A stretch of DNA of 64,000 nucleotides from Microbulbifer sp. HZ11 (GCF_000708675.1 NZ_JELR01000001.1:1364001-1428000), one strand, 5' to 3'; positions 17,787 to 25,636 are shown, counted from the stretch's first letter. Notes: generated from the letters alone by a model not told the origin. Translations and numbers: made by a program.

Positions 17787-18086
17787 TGCCTTGGGTACCA
17801 GGGCATTAATTATTGCCACCGAAAGCACGCTGCAGTACAAGCCAAAAAATCCGTAGATTCCTGCTAACACTGCAATACCAAAGATCTTCAATTGATACAG
17901 ATTTTCGGCCAACGAATTCATATCACTTGCGCTCATTACTCCGAGCGCTTTGAAGATGAAGTATGCCATGAAACTTGTAGCCGAGAGCATCAGAAACAAT
18001 GTGAACTTTGTATAATTTTTACTCCAACCTTCTCTCAAGGCTAGAAGTTCAAAGAACTGAATAACATTGCTTTTTATAAGTTCCAT
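17784..18086 (-). CDS. Small two-helix membrane protein (cassette gene, unknown)
   Basis: 100 residues. A short soluble N-terminus (ELIKSNVIQFFELLALREGWSKNYTKF) precedes two hydrophobic segments at about 27-47 and 68-95. No family recognised. It ends in the TAA of the attC half-site and is flanked on the right by a complete attC (18107), so it was a normal cassette whose own attC is now damaged. It can probably no longer be excised efficiently. Confidence 0.6.
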   Translation of the reverse strand: MELIKSNVIQFFELLALREGWSKNYTKFTLFLMLSATSFMAYFIFKALGVMSASDMNSLAENLYQLKIFGIAVLAGIYGFFGLYCSVLSVAIINALVPKA

Positions 18087-18106
18087 CTTAAATTCTCATT
18101 GAGGCA

Positions 18107-18218
18107 TAACGCCGTGCGCAGCGGCGGCTTACTTTGTGTAGTTTTTGCGCGAAAATAGGAGCGTAGCGACTGCGCAAAAAGTGCGCAAAGTAAGACGTCG
18201 GTCTGCCGCACCTTGTTA
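18107..18218 (-). repeat. attC site
   Basis: 112 bp, TAACGCCGTGCGCAGCGGCGG...CCTTGTTA, with paired arms CTTACTTTGTG / CAAAGTAAGACG. It provides the stop codon of the 18216-18602 gene. Confidence 0.85.
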
Positions 18219-18602
18219 GGTAAAAAGGAGCCTCGTGTTAACCGAGGAAAAAAAATAAATTGTGATATACACTATTGAAAAGCACCAACAAAATAATTTA
18301 TTGCTGCTAAATCGCCTCCCATCACTCTCTTGCGACACGATCCAATCTCCTAAGTAGTAGTTTACTCCAGACATGTAGGTAGAAAAAACGCTCGCTATAA
18401 ATGCGCTACCTGCTGGCACAATAAATATCAGCACGATAATAAATGTCTGAATGTAAAATTTGTCATGATTTCCAAACGGGACATAGACTGAAACCATAAA
18501 CACGTAAGTTATAAATAATACTTTAAAATATATAGGAAGATATCTTTCTCTCAGCGCTTTTTGTTTTTGCCAATTTTCTTCCTGCCTTATTCTTTTCGAC
18601 AT
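18216..18602 (-). CDS. Small membrane protein (cassette gene, unknown)
   Basis: 128 residues from ATG 18602. A basic N-terminus (MSKRIRQEENWQKQKALRERY) is followed by three likely transmembrane segments at about 25-42, 50-76 and 102-120. No recognised family. The TAA stop is supplied by the attC. The start is uncertain: a TTG at 18635 and an out-of-frame ATG at 18642 lie upstream, and no strong ribosome binding site is seen. Confidence 0.55.
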   Translation of the reverse strand: MSKRIRQEENWQKQKALRERYLPIYFKVLFITYVFMVSVYVPFGNHDKFYIQTFIIVLIFIVPAGSAFIASVFSTYMSGVNYYLGDWIVSQESDGRRFSSNKLFCWCFSIVYITIYFFSSVNTRLLFT

Positions 18603-18647
18603 TGTAGACGGGCTGTACTTCGAAAATTTTCTCAATGCTCATTTACC

Positions 18648-18760
18648 TAACGCCCTGCGCAGGCGCAGCCAACGCTACGCGCCTTTTGTGTTAATGTTTG
18701 AGCGCAGCGAGTAACACAAAAGGCGCGTAGCGTTGGCTGTCGCTCTGCCGCTGTTTGTTA
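18648..18760 (-). repeat. attC site
   Basis: 113 bp of the commonest type: TAACGCCCTGCGCAGGCGCAGCC...GTCGCTCTGCCGCTGTTTGTTA. Long arms around CTTTTGTGTTA / TAACACAAAAG, with loop ATGTTTGAGCGCAGCGAG. Confidence 0.88.
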
Positions 18761-18766
18761 GGCAGA

Positions 18767-19210
18767 TCACCGAGATACTGCCTGAATGAGAGAGACTGCG
18801 CCGAAAACTCCTTGAGTCAACACCACAACTAATGTGACCTGAAAAAGCAAAATCAAAAAAACAAATTCGAAATAAAACCACTTCTGAGGTCTCAACGTTC
18901 TACATACAAGAAACGAAACTCTTCCTACCAACGACAGATTTATATAGTGTTTTTGTTTTTTTAGATTTTCGACCCACTCCAGCGATTCTATAAATTGTTC
19001 AAAAAAATAGTAAATGTTAACAAAAATTGAAAACACAAGTAAAAGAAGCGCACTAAAGAACAGTAGTGTAATTGGCGTATTCGATAAATCCCATTCACAG
19101 AAATCCAACCGCTTGGATATAAAAAGAACAAATGAAGAAAGAAGAATTTGCGGTGTAAGATTCCGCATATACTCTAAAAATGCCTTTTTTCCCTTCCCCA
19201 GAATATACAC
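18767..19210 (-). CDS. Membrane protein (cassette gene, unknown)
   Basis: 147 residues from a GTG at 19210, chosen because AAGGAAG lies five to six bases upstream. Hydrophobic segments lie at about 18-33, 45-71 and 113-140, with a polar loop around 73-110. No family recognised. The TGA stop lies just outside the attC at 18760. Very AT-rich coding sequence compared with the core genes. Confidence 0.55.
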   Translation of the reverse strand: MYILGKGKKAFLEYMRNLTPQILLSSFVLFISKRLDFCEWDLSNTPITLLFFSALLLLVFSIFVNIYYFFEQFIESLEWVENLKKQKHYINLSLVGRVSFLVCRTLRPQKWFYFEFVFLILLFQVTLVVVLTQGVFGAVSLIQAVSR

Positions 19211-19234
19211 TTGAACTTCCTTTTACTTATTGCC

Positions 19235-19348
19235 TAACGCCCAGCGCAGGCGCAGCCGGCGCGGAGCGCATTTTGTGTTAATGTTTGAGCGACAGCGAGT
19301 AACACAAAAGGTGCATAGCGTTGGCTGTCGCTCTGCCGCTGTTTGTTA
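19235..19348 (-). repeat. attC site
   Basis: 114 bp, TAACGCCCAGCGCAGGCGCAGCC...GCCGCTGTTTGTTA, loop variant GAGCGACAGCGAG. It supplies the stop codon of the nuclease-like gene. Confidence 0.88.
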
Positions 19349-19960
19349 TACCTTTGTCCACTCAAGCCCAATACTTGTGTTGACCACTTTATAATGCTCC
19401 GGGAATTTATTGAAAAAATACTCCGGAAGCTCGTTGCAAGTGTTAGGGTTGTGAAGGAATACGAGCTGATCAGTTGCGCAGTACATTAATGCGACAGCGC
19501 TAATGTAGCTCATTCTATTAGTCATGAGACCGTTTTTCCTGTTGATCTCACGAACACTTCCATCACGAAATTCCATGTACTCGGCAGAACCAAGCATTGC
19601 ACTTTTTATGTAAAGTTCAAAACAGATATCTCTTACCGAAAAATCTCTTACATCAGTTAATACTATAATGCATGGGTAATTGGTAACACCAAATGACTTG
19701 AACTGGCCAGAAGCAGATTTTATGCTGGATTCAACTCTTTTTGAATGGACACTAAATATTTCACCCTGATCAGCCTCGAACTTTCTAATAATTTCCTTTT
19801 CTTCACCATTCTCACAAATCTCCTTTACCTCCCAAAATGACTTGGAGAAACCCGCAACAACTTCATAATCTGGAGTTCTAGTTGCTGACTCTGGTATTTT
19901 TTTAAAAGAAATTTCTTTCGTTTTGAAAATTCTCTCTAGCACTTGTTCAGATTCTGTCAT
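19346..19960 (-). CDS. PD-(D/E)XK nuclease-like protein (cassette gene)
   Basis: 204 residues from ATG 19960 (MTESEQVLERIF), which has AAGAAG upstream; the longer frame is IS sequence. Residues 30-46 read PDYEVVAGFSKSFWEVK, that is Pro-Asp, a short beta-turn spacing and Glu-x-Lys, the signature of the PD-(D/E)XK nuclease core. SASGQFKSFG (80s) could supply the following conserved Gln, and YPCIIVLTDV is a central strand. It may therefore be a restriction or defence nuclease. The match is by motif only and some short motifs occur by chance. The stop codon is in the attC. Confidence 0.55.
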   Translation of the reverse strand: MTESEQVLERIFKTKEISFKKIPESATRTPDYEVVAGFSKSFWEVKEICENGEEKEIIRKFEADQGEIFSVHSKRVESSIKSASGQFKSFGVTNYPCIIVLTDVRDFSVRDICFELYIKSAMLGSAEYMEFRDGSVREINRKNGLMTNRMSYISAVALMYCATDQLVFLHNPNTCNELPEYFFNKFPEHYKVVNTSIGLEWTKV

Positions 19961-19980
19961 TGGCTTCTTGAGGTATAACG

Positions 19981-21762
19981 AGCCTGTAGAAAAACAACTC
20001 CCAGCAGTCGTCGCCTCAAGGCTCTTTTCTCGTTTACATACTGACCGCCATTTAACCACACTAATTTCACTTACTCACGCATGCGCGTATTTTCACCATA
20101 TCGCCCCAAAATTAATGCAGAAGCCCCTAGGAATTAATGTACTGCGCCGTATCGCATCAACTTTTCGATATTATGCACCAAGCAGAACATCTGCCACTGT
20201 CCCTGCACCTTGTGTTTTCCACGCAACGAGAAGCGACTCAGTCGCTTGTTTGTGCCAATATTACCGAAGACTGGCTCGACCACCGACATGCGATGACTGT
20301 AAATTGTCTTGCCTTCCACGCTATCGACCCGTCTTTTCATCCAGTCCGTTGCTGTTTTACCATTCGTCCAAGTAAAAGAGACTTGTCGTCCGTGGCCATC
20401 CCGGGTATCCGCCGATTCGGGATTGCGCATACATTGGCTTTTTAGCGGGCAGTGTCGACAGTCTGTGAGTCGCCCTTCAAAGTGAAGTTTTTGCTTCCCC
20501 TCGCTGACGCGCTCATCTCGGTAGAGCAACATTTCATTGCCGGCGGGGCAGATACAGGTCTTACTTCTTTTATTGAGTCTGAACTCGCTAGCGGGCAGAA
20601 CCTGCTTAACGCCCTTTACCGTATCTTGGTGACGCTTACCGTGTTTTTCTTTTTGCTTGGCAAACGCCTTGTCGCGGGAACGGAACTGGTTGTCGGGAAT
20701 GAAGGCATTGACACCTTCACTTCTCAGCATCTCGTTATTAGATTCACTTGAGAATCCGGTATCTGCGGTAACAATGACCTGGTCCGAAAGAATATCCTCG
20801 GCGATACCTGCGTTCCGATAACGCGTGTTAATGCCGTCAAGAATCGGCTTTAAGGTATGCGCTTCCTGCCCTTCCCCGAAGGCTTGCGCCTCCACGACAA
20901 TCTGATGTTTCTTGTCGACCGCCGCAATTCCGTTATAGCCCTGGATGGTGCCTTTACTAGTCTTCATCTTGGCCGACTCGTTGTCGGTGATGTTACTTTT
21001 TACTTCTTTCGGTTTCTTGCCCTGCCCCATCCTTGGGGCTTGCGTCTTTAGGAAGTTGTCGATCTTTTCAAAGTGCTTCTCCAAGGTCTTCTGCGCCTGC
21101 TCGAGACGCTGCTTTCGCTCCCGTTCGGCGGGCTTCCTTCCATCCAGCTTCTTATGCTCTGAGAGACAATGACGGATCTTCTTGCGGATCTTCGCCTGCT
21201 TTTGCTCGAGCTCTTTAAAAGTTCCAGAGTGTGACTTGCTGGCATTCGACGACATCTTGCAGCCATCAATGGCAAAGAGTTCATTACCCAAAAGACCTTC
21301 CTGGTCGCAAACCATCAGCACCTGCTCAAAGACAGACTGTATGGCATCGGGATAACTACTGACAAAGCTGGCAATGCTGGTGAAGTGCGGCACGCTGTCA
21401 CAGGACAGAGCTTTGAACAGTATATTATGCTCACACTGCCATTGGATCTCCCGGCTAGACGTGATGCCTTTGGAGTAAGCGAACAGGATAATCTTCAAGA
21501 GAATAGCCGGATCGTATGCAGACCGCCCACCACCTTCATTCTTGTACTTGTCGTAGAAAGCGGAAAGATTGATACGGTTATCGATCAGGTGATGCAGCGT
21601 GTACTCGAAGGTATTCGGCTGCAATTGATCTTCGAAATTGATTACAACCATTGTGTCCTGGCTGTAATTATAGGGCTTGAAGTTGGGCATGACGGGATCT
21701 CGGAACCGGGCCCGCAGATTTTATCAAAATCTACTAGGTTTTTAGAGTTTTTCTACAGCCTG
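19981..21762 (-). mobile_element. Complete IS1182-type insertion sequence inside an attC
   Basis: About 1782 bp. Ends read AGCCTGTAGAAAAAC on the left and GTTTTTCTACAGCCTG on the right (imperfect terminal inverted repeats), flanked by AACG on both sides (19977-19980 and 21763-21766), a 4-bp target duplication. The target is the outer TAACG core of an attC. A truncated copy sits at the equivalent base of another attC, in the same orientation. Confidence 0.85.
20134..21690 (-). CDS. IS1182-family DDE transposase
   Basis: 518 residues, intact. The N-terminal DUF772-type region (LHHLIDNRINLSAFYDKYKNEGGGRSAYDPAILLKIILFAYSKGITSSREI) and first catalytic Asp in FAIDGCKMSSNASK are present. A central coiled-coil insertion (about 175-215) precedes the second Asp region VIVTADTGFSSESNNEML. 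A cysteine knuckle (CICPAGNEML...CRHCPLKSQC) and the catalytic Glu in SVVEPVFGNIGTNKRLSRFSLRG complete the family pattern. The copy appears functional and could have produced the truncated copy at 16230. Confidence 0.9.
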   Translation of the reverse strand: MPNFKPYNYSQDTMVVINFEDQLQPNTFEYTLHHLIDNRINLSAFYDKYKNEGGGRSAYDPAILLKIILFAYSKGITSSREIQWQCEHNILFKALSCDSVPHFTSIASFVSSYPDAIQSVFEQVLMVCDQEGLLGNELFAIDGCKMSSNASKSHSGTFKELEQKQAKIRKKIRHCLSEHKKLDGRKPAERERKQRLEQAQKTLEKHFEKIDNFLKTQAPRMGQGKKPKEVKSNITDNESAKMKTSKGTIQGYNGIAAVDKKHQIVVEAQAFGEGQEAHTLKPILDGINTRYRNAGIAEDILSDQVIVTADTGFSSESNNEMLRSEGVNAFIPDNQFRSRDKAFAKQKEKHGKRHQDTVKGVKQVLPASEFRLNKRSKTCICPAGNEMLLYRDERVSEGKQKLHFEGRLTDCRHCPLKSQCMRNPESADTRDGHGRQVSFTWTNGKTATDWMKRRVDSVEGKTIYSHRMSVVEPVFGNIGTNKRLSRFSLRGKHKVQGQWQMFCLVHNIEKLMRYGAVH

Positions 21763-21899
21763 AACGCCGCCAACAGGGGCGGCCAATGCTATTCACCTTT
21801 TGTGCAAAAATGGGCGCGCAGCGACTAGCACAAAAGGTGAATAGCGTTGGACGTCCCGCGGAGGGCCGAAGGCCCGGAGCAAACTGCTTGGCCTTGTTA
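21763..21899 (-). repeat. attC site interrupted by the IS1182-type element
   Basis: 137 bp plus the detached TAACG at 19976-19980. AACGCCGCCAACAGGGGCGG...GGAGGGCCGAAGGCCCGGAGC...GGCCTTGTTA. The insertion cuts the outer core, so the site is probably inactive until the element leaves. Confidence 0.8.
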
Positions 21900-22280
21900 A
21901 GCATTTGCCTGATGACCAAACCATTTTTCAGAAACCGGGGTAAAAAGAAAGCTGTAAATTGCTAAGTTAGCGATGAAAGTTATCCACATTGCCGGTGAAC
22001 TTAAACCATTTAGAATGGTAACCATCAGACCAACAAACAGCAGTATAATTAGCCCGACACGAGCTATCTTTATTCTTTCTAATAAATATAAACCGCACCC
22101 TAATTTAAGCGCGAGCGCGAGATAAGCCCATATCTTCTGCAGCCAGATTGGAAAATTAGCAGACTCCAAGATCTTAACGGCTTCTGGGTGGTTAAATCCC
22201 CACGTCACCGAAAATCCTGCAACAACAGATGAAATGATAACGTACCAAGCTACAATTGTAATTCGTTTAGGTCTATTCAT
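21897..22280 (-). CDS. Four-helix membrane protein (cassette gene, unknown)
   Basis: 127 residues with four predicted transmembrane helices: about 8-28, 46-67, 74-93 and 97-114. The N-terminus MNRPKRIT is basic. No family recognised with confidence; the layout is like small DoxX-like or holin-sized integral proteins. The stop TAA comes from the attC at 21899. Confidence 0.6.
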   Translation of the reverse strand: MNRPKRITIVAWYVIISSVVAGFSVTWGFNHPEAVKILESANFPIWLQKIWAYLALALKLGCGLYLLERIKIARVGLIILLFVGLMVTILNGLSSPAMWITFIANLAIYSFLFTPVSEKWFGHQANA

Positions 22281-22292
22281 GTTTTAGATGCT

Positions 22293-22431
22293 TAACGCCC
22301 ACGGCAGGGGCGGATTACCTTATGCGCGTTTTGCGCGAAAATGGGAGCGAAGCGACCCGCGTAAAACGTGCATAAGATAAGCCGACCCGCGGAGGCCCGA
22401 AGGGCCGGAGCATCACTGCCCGTGATTGTTA
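22293..22431 (-). repeat. attC site of ORF-less cassette 1
   Basis: 139 bp, long type: TAACGCCCACGGCAGGGGCGG, arms TTACCTTATGCGCGTTTT / AAAACGTGCATAAGATAA, internal hairpin GGCCCGAAGGGCC, end CCCGTGATTGTTA. Nearly identical to those at 23234 and 28783. Confidence 0.87.
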
Positions 22432-22749
22432 ATGTTGGAGGCCTGAAAGTGACTTACCAACTTAAAGACCGCCGACCCTGAACTCGCAAATTACCAGCAT
22501 ACTGCGAGCGGCACGATTGGTTATACCGTACCACGCTTTCCCCTGGAGCGGCTCAAAGACCAAACGGGAATTCCCTACCCTACTTCTTCCGACGCCAGCG
22601 CGATCCATAAAGAATGGAAGCCACTACAGCCTATTAAAACCAACCGTCAATCCCTGCTAGCGATACGCTTTCTACAGCGTTGTAGGCCGCCGAATCGTTC
22701 ATCAAGCGCACTGCAACCTTTTAGGCGGCGGCACGATGAACCTGAACAT
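22432..22749 (-). other. ORF-less cassette 1 (homologous to cassette at 28921)
   Basis: About 318 bases between two attC sites with no reading frame longer than about 25 codons in the expected orientation. It aligns along its whole length with 28921-29236 at roughly four-fifths identity by eye. The counterpart of a 40-codon minus-strand ORF there begins at 22702, but is broken by two stop codons (22631-22636). Possible non-coding RNA cassette or a decayed small gene. Confidence 0.7.
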
Positions 22750-22860
22750 TAACGCCGCGATCAGCCGCGGCTTACTTTGTGTGCTTTTTGCACGAAAATA
22801 GGAGCGCAGCGACCGTGCAAAAAGTGCACAAAGTAAGACGTCGGCTGCATTGCATTGTTA
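22750..22860 (-). repeat. attC site
   Basis: 111 bp, TAACGCCGCGATCAGCCGCGG...CATTGCATTGTTA with arms CTTACTTTGTG / CAAAGTAAGACG. It belongs to the 22871-23218 gene. Confidence 0.85.
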
Positions 22861-22870
22861 TGAGTTTTTC

Positions 22871-23218
22871 TTAGCACAGGAGCCAATCTCTGCCTTCTGC
22901 GCTCTGATCAGAACTCAAAAGGCGGACTTTTACCGCTGGATTTGAGCACATTAAATACTCAGAAAAATCTTTCGGAAAATTGCTTCCACAAACAGCTAAT
23001 TTGCCAGTATCCAGCGCGCTAACCAACACATGTAATGTGTCCCAGTAGTCGTAGCGCTCCTTTGCGATGACAAGAACATTTGGTGAATGCCCATAAACGG
23101 CAACGCCACGTTCATTCTTACCTTTGAATACGCTTAGATCTTTTTTGGTATACGCCATACCTGGATCGATGGCAATTTCACACAAATATGGCGAAGCCGA
23201 TGTCTTGTATTTGTGCAT
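22871..23218 (-). CDS. Hypothetical soluble protein (cassette gene)
   Basis: 115 residues, no signal peptide or membrane segment. Mixed alpha/beta character: VAVYGHSPNVLVIAKERYDYWDTLHVLVSALDTGKLAVCGSNFP suggests a small globular fold. Four cysteines, including the second-last residue region DWLLC. No family recognised. Complete cassette with its own attC. Confidence 0.55.
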   Translation of the reverse strand: MHKYKTSASPYLCEIAIDPGMAYTKKDLSVFKGKNERGVAVYGHSPNVLVIAKERYDYWDTLHVLVSALDTGKLAVCGSNFPKDFSEYLMCSNPAVKVRLLSSDQSAEGRDWLLC

Positions 23219-23233
23219 GACTAAATGGACTCA

Positions 23234-23372
23234 TAACGCCCACGGCAGGGGCGGCTTACCTTATGCGCGTTTTGCGCGAAAATGGGAGCGAAGCGACCCG
23301 CGTAAAACGTGCATAAGGTAAGCCGTCCCGCGGAGGCCCGAAGGGCCGGAGCATCACTGCCCGTGATTGTTA
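23234..23372 (-). repeat. attC site
   Basis: 139 bp long type, almost the same sequence as 22293-22431 and 28783-28920. The coding end of the 23354-23701 gene runs into it. Confidence 0.87.
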
Positions 23373-23701
23373 TGTGCGTCCAACGCTCGAAATAGAACCA
23401 TGAGCTGAAGGGCCGCAATTACCACAAACAAGAAGCTCCAGAAATAGTAACTTGACTGAATCAACTTAGCCCCATTTGATATTTTCTTCTCAGCTTCCGC
23501 AAGCGATTTAAATTTCTCTGCAATCTGCGTATTTGTGTACTTTCCCAACTGAACTTCGGATGCCAAAGTAACGTATGATTCCTGCATCTCACCATTAGCT
23601 GAAAATACATTCCAATTTTCAGAACTTTTGACACATAGAAGAAGAACTAAGAATAGCGGCAGAAGTACCACTGCTAAAATTATTAATTTTTCTCGTTTCA
23701 T
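23354..23701 (-). CDS. Two-helix membrane protein reading into attC (cassette gene)
   Basis: 115 residues. Transmembrane segments lie at about 6-24 and 84-104, with a 60-residue extracytoplasmic helical loop (YVTLASEVQLGKYTNTQIAEKFKSLAEAEKK) between them. This resembles the sensor module of small four-helix or single-loop proteins; no family assigned. The last residues (NNHGQ) are encoded inside the attC, and the stop TGA lies 19 bases inside it, unlike most neighbours that end exactly at the attC edge. Confidence 0.6.
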   Translation of the reverse strand: MKREKLIILAVVLLPLFLVLLLCVKSSENWNVFSANGEMQESYVTLASEVQLGKYTNTQIAEKFKSLAEAEKKISNGAKLIQSSYYFWSFLFVVIAALQLMVLFRALDAHNNHGQ

Positions 23702-23713
23702 GGCTCTATCACA

Positions 23714-23825
23714 TAACGCCGCGCTCAGCCGCGGCTAACTTTGTGTACCTTATGCGCGATAATGGGAGCGAAGCGACCGCGCATAAAGTGCACAAAGTTA
23801 GACGTCGGCCTGCAGCGCATTGTTA
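23714..23825 (-). repeat. attC site
   Basis: 112 bp, TAACGCCGCGCTCAGCCGCGGC...CAGCGCATTGTTA, arms CTAACTTTGTG / CAAAGTTAGACG. Supplies the stop codon of the next gene. Confidence 0.85.
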
Positions 23826-24212
23826 TACGGCCCCTGCGCTAGCTGCTTGTATCGGAGCTACTAAATCTGATGGATCTTCATAAAGAACTACTTCTTGGAG
23901 ATCTGAATCAGTCTCAATTTTTACAACCCATTTAGCGCCCATAAACGCTAATTTCCACCAGAAACTAAGTTTTTCTACTTTTACAGATTTGACACTTTCG
24001 AGTGGAATGGAGATTTTTATCTCTTTTTCAAACATTGCCGCCGAACAATCACTTGGGCCATAAGACCAGTGAACGATCGATTCCCGATCTATATACAATG
24101 CCCCCGGCCTCGATCGAAAACACAAACCGTAATAAGCTCTACTCGTACCAAAGCTAACATTCTCCGGAATATTTCGCTCTTCTTTCCATTGCCTAAATTT
24201 TTCTTTTCCCAT
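23823..24212 (-). CDS. Hypothetical protein, possible PH-like fold (cassette gene)
   Basis: 129 residues from ATG 24212 (MGKEKFRQWKEERN); an in-frame TTG at 24221 is an alternative. The pattern GALYIDRESIVHWSY, then ISIPLESVKSVKVEKLSFWWKLAFMGAKWVVKIETDSDLQEVVLYEDP resembles a small beta-barrel PH-type domain. That is a weak, pattern-level guess. The stop codon is part of the attC. Confidence 0.55.
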   Translation of the reverse strand: MGKEKFRQWKEERNIPENVSFGTSRAYYGLCFRSRPGALYIDRESIVHWSYGPSDCSAAMFEKEIKISIPLESVKSVKVEKLSFWWKLAFMGAKWVVKIETDSDLQEVVLYEDPSDLVAPIQAASAGAV

Positions 24213-24250
24213 TAGTTTCAATGAAATTACTCCTTTACTTCATAGGCGTA

Positions 24251-24364
24251 TAACGCCCAGCGCAGGCGCAGCCAGCGCGGAGCACGTTTTGTGTTAATGT
24301 TTGAGCGACAGCGAGTAACACAAAAGGTGCGTAGCGTTGGCTGTCGCTCTGCCGCTGTTTGTTA
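24251..24364 (-). repeat. attC site
   Basis: 114 bp common type, loop variant GAGCGACAGCGAG, ending CCGCTGTTTGTTA. It belongs to the 24383-24706 gene. Confidence 0.88.
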
Positions 24365-24382
24365 TGCGGAACCACGCGCTCA

Positions 24383-24706
24383 TTATTTCCACTTATACTT
24401 ATTCTTCAAATAACGCATATACCATTTCCATAGCGGCTTAAGTTGCACAAATACAAGAGCAACAAAAAATGGTACCCATACAACAAACAAGACATAGAAT
24501 GCAGAAAGAACTTTTCCTGACCCCCAAATAAGCAAACCTGCAACAAGTAGCACCGGTAAAGCGAACCATCTACTCATAAATAAAGCAATATACCTTTCAT
24601 ATTTCGTCGAAAAGTAAATGCAAGCAGGAATTCCAACCAAAAATATACCGAAAATAAAAACAAAGTAAAGAATTACATTAATTACTGAAACCACTTCCAC
24701 TCTCAA
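24383..24706 (-). CDS. Small membrane protein (cassette gene, unknown)
   Basis: 107 residues, three hydrophobic helices at about 8-31, 45-62 and 67-90, then a strongly basic, aromatic C-terminus (KPLWKWYMRYLKNKYKWK). The start is a TTG at 24706 or GTG at 24700. No family recognised. Confidence 0.5.
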   Translation of the reverse strand: MRVEVVSVINVILYFVFIFGIFLVGIPACIYFSTKYERYIALFMSRWFALPVLLVAGLLIWGSGKVLSAFYVLFVVWVPFFVALVFVQLKPLWKWYMRYLKNKYKWK

Positions 24707-24753
24707 TTAAAGGAAAACTTATATTCAGGGAAAACTCGCATCGGAGAAACGCA

Positions 24754-24831
24754 TAACGCCCGCATTTGCGGCGACTGAAGCGCAGCGTAAGGAGTCCGGC
24801 CGCGATAGCGGCGCACAACATGCGCTTGTTA
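24754..24831 (-). repeat. attC site (78 bp, short type)
   Basis: TAACGCCCGCATTTGCGGCG...CCGGCCGC...GCGCTTGTTA, shorter arms than its neighbours. It belongs to the ORF-less cassette 24832-25066. Confidence 0.75.
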
Positions 24832-25066
24832 ATGTTGTGAACTGCCCAACCAACTATGAAATACGTTGTGTAGCGCAAGCGAAACCCCAGCCAACTAATT
24901 ATTACCCGCAAGAATGCCGTACTAGGACAAACTGCGAAACTTACTTATCGTAGAACGAAACTGCTCAGCCCAACGCTGGCACAAAACCTAAACCCCGGAA
25001 ACCGCGGCTTAATGCGATGAACCCGAACCTGGCACGCTGCCATCCAACACTTTTTGCAGAGCACAT
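24832..25066 (-). other. ORF-less cassette 2
   Basis: About 235 bases. The best minus-strand frame is 34 codons starting at the ATG that overlaps the attC core (25068, MCSAKSVGWQRARFGF...), too short to call. It shares short blocks (GAACGAAACTGCT and CGCTGGCACA) with the ORF-less cassette at 26689, which suggests a common ancestor. Confidence 0.6.
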
Positions 25067-25180
25067 TAACGTCCAGCGCAGGCGCTGCCAACGCGGAGCA
25101 TCTTTTGTGTTAATGTTTGAGCGACAGCGAGTAACACAAAAGGTGCGTAGTGTTGGCTGTCGCTCTGCCGCTGCTTGTTA
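25067..25180 (-). repeat. attC site
   Basis: 114 bp, TAACGTCCAGCGCAGGCGCTGCC...GCCGCTGCTTGTTA. It carries a few substitutions relative to the common type. Supplies the stop of the DUF3592 gene. Confidence 0.86.
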
Positions 25181-25627
25181 TACGCTTGGCCGAAGCCACA
25201 CGAATGTTATTAGTGCTGGTAGTACCACAGAGACTACAACAACAAAAAATGCCATGAAACTAATTCTTCTAGGCTCCAGCATTGAGCTTTGGAGATCTGA
25301 TGCTGAATGCCAGACAGTAACTTTTTTGCCTACAGGATAACTGGAGAGAACTTCGTTAACCTCAATTCCATAGCTAGACGGCATTACTCGATAACCAGTA
25401 AGCTCTTTTCCGCCAGCCACGTAGAAATATTCAATATCCCAGTGAGCTTGCCCTCCATAACGTCCCGACGACCACACCATTTCCGATTTAGTTATTACAC
25501 CAGGCACTGGATTGCTAAAGTCACTTTTGATCCAGCTGTAGACTCCACTAAATGCTTTCCCTCCAGCTTCGCCTCCCCAAGCGAAAATCAAAAATGCTAT
25601 TACTCCAAGTAGATACCTATTGTTCAT
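25178..25627 (-). CDS. DUF3592 membrane protein (cassette gene)
   Basis: 149 residues. One transmembrane helix at each end (about 5-22 and 122-144) encloses a beta-rich extracytoplasmic domain: PGVITKSEMVWSS, DIEYFYVAGGKELTGYRVMPSSYG, VLSSYPVGKKVTVWHSASDLQSSMLEP. The YPVG-x-V-x-V-x-H/Y and 'SMLEP' endings are the DUF3592 pattern. Function of the family is unknown. The stop codon is inside the attC. Confidence 0.75.
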   Translation of the reverse strand: MNNRYLLGVIAFLIFAWGGEAGGKAFSGVYSWIKSDFSNPVPGVITKSEMVWSSGRYGGQAHWDIEYFYVAGGKELTGYRVMPSSYGIEVNEVLSSYPVGKKVTVWHSASDLQSSMLEPRRISFMAFFVVVVSVVLPALITFVWLRPSV

Positions 25628-25636
25628 ATTTGCGTA

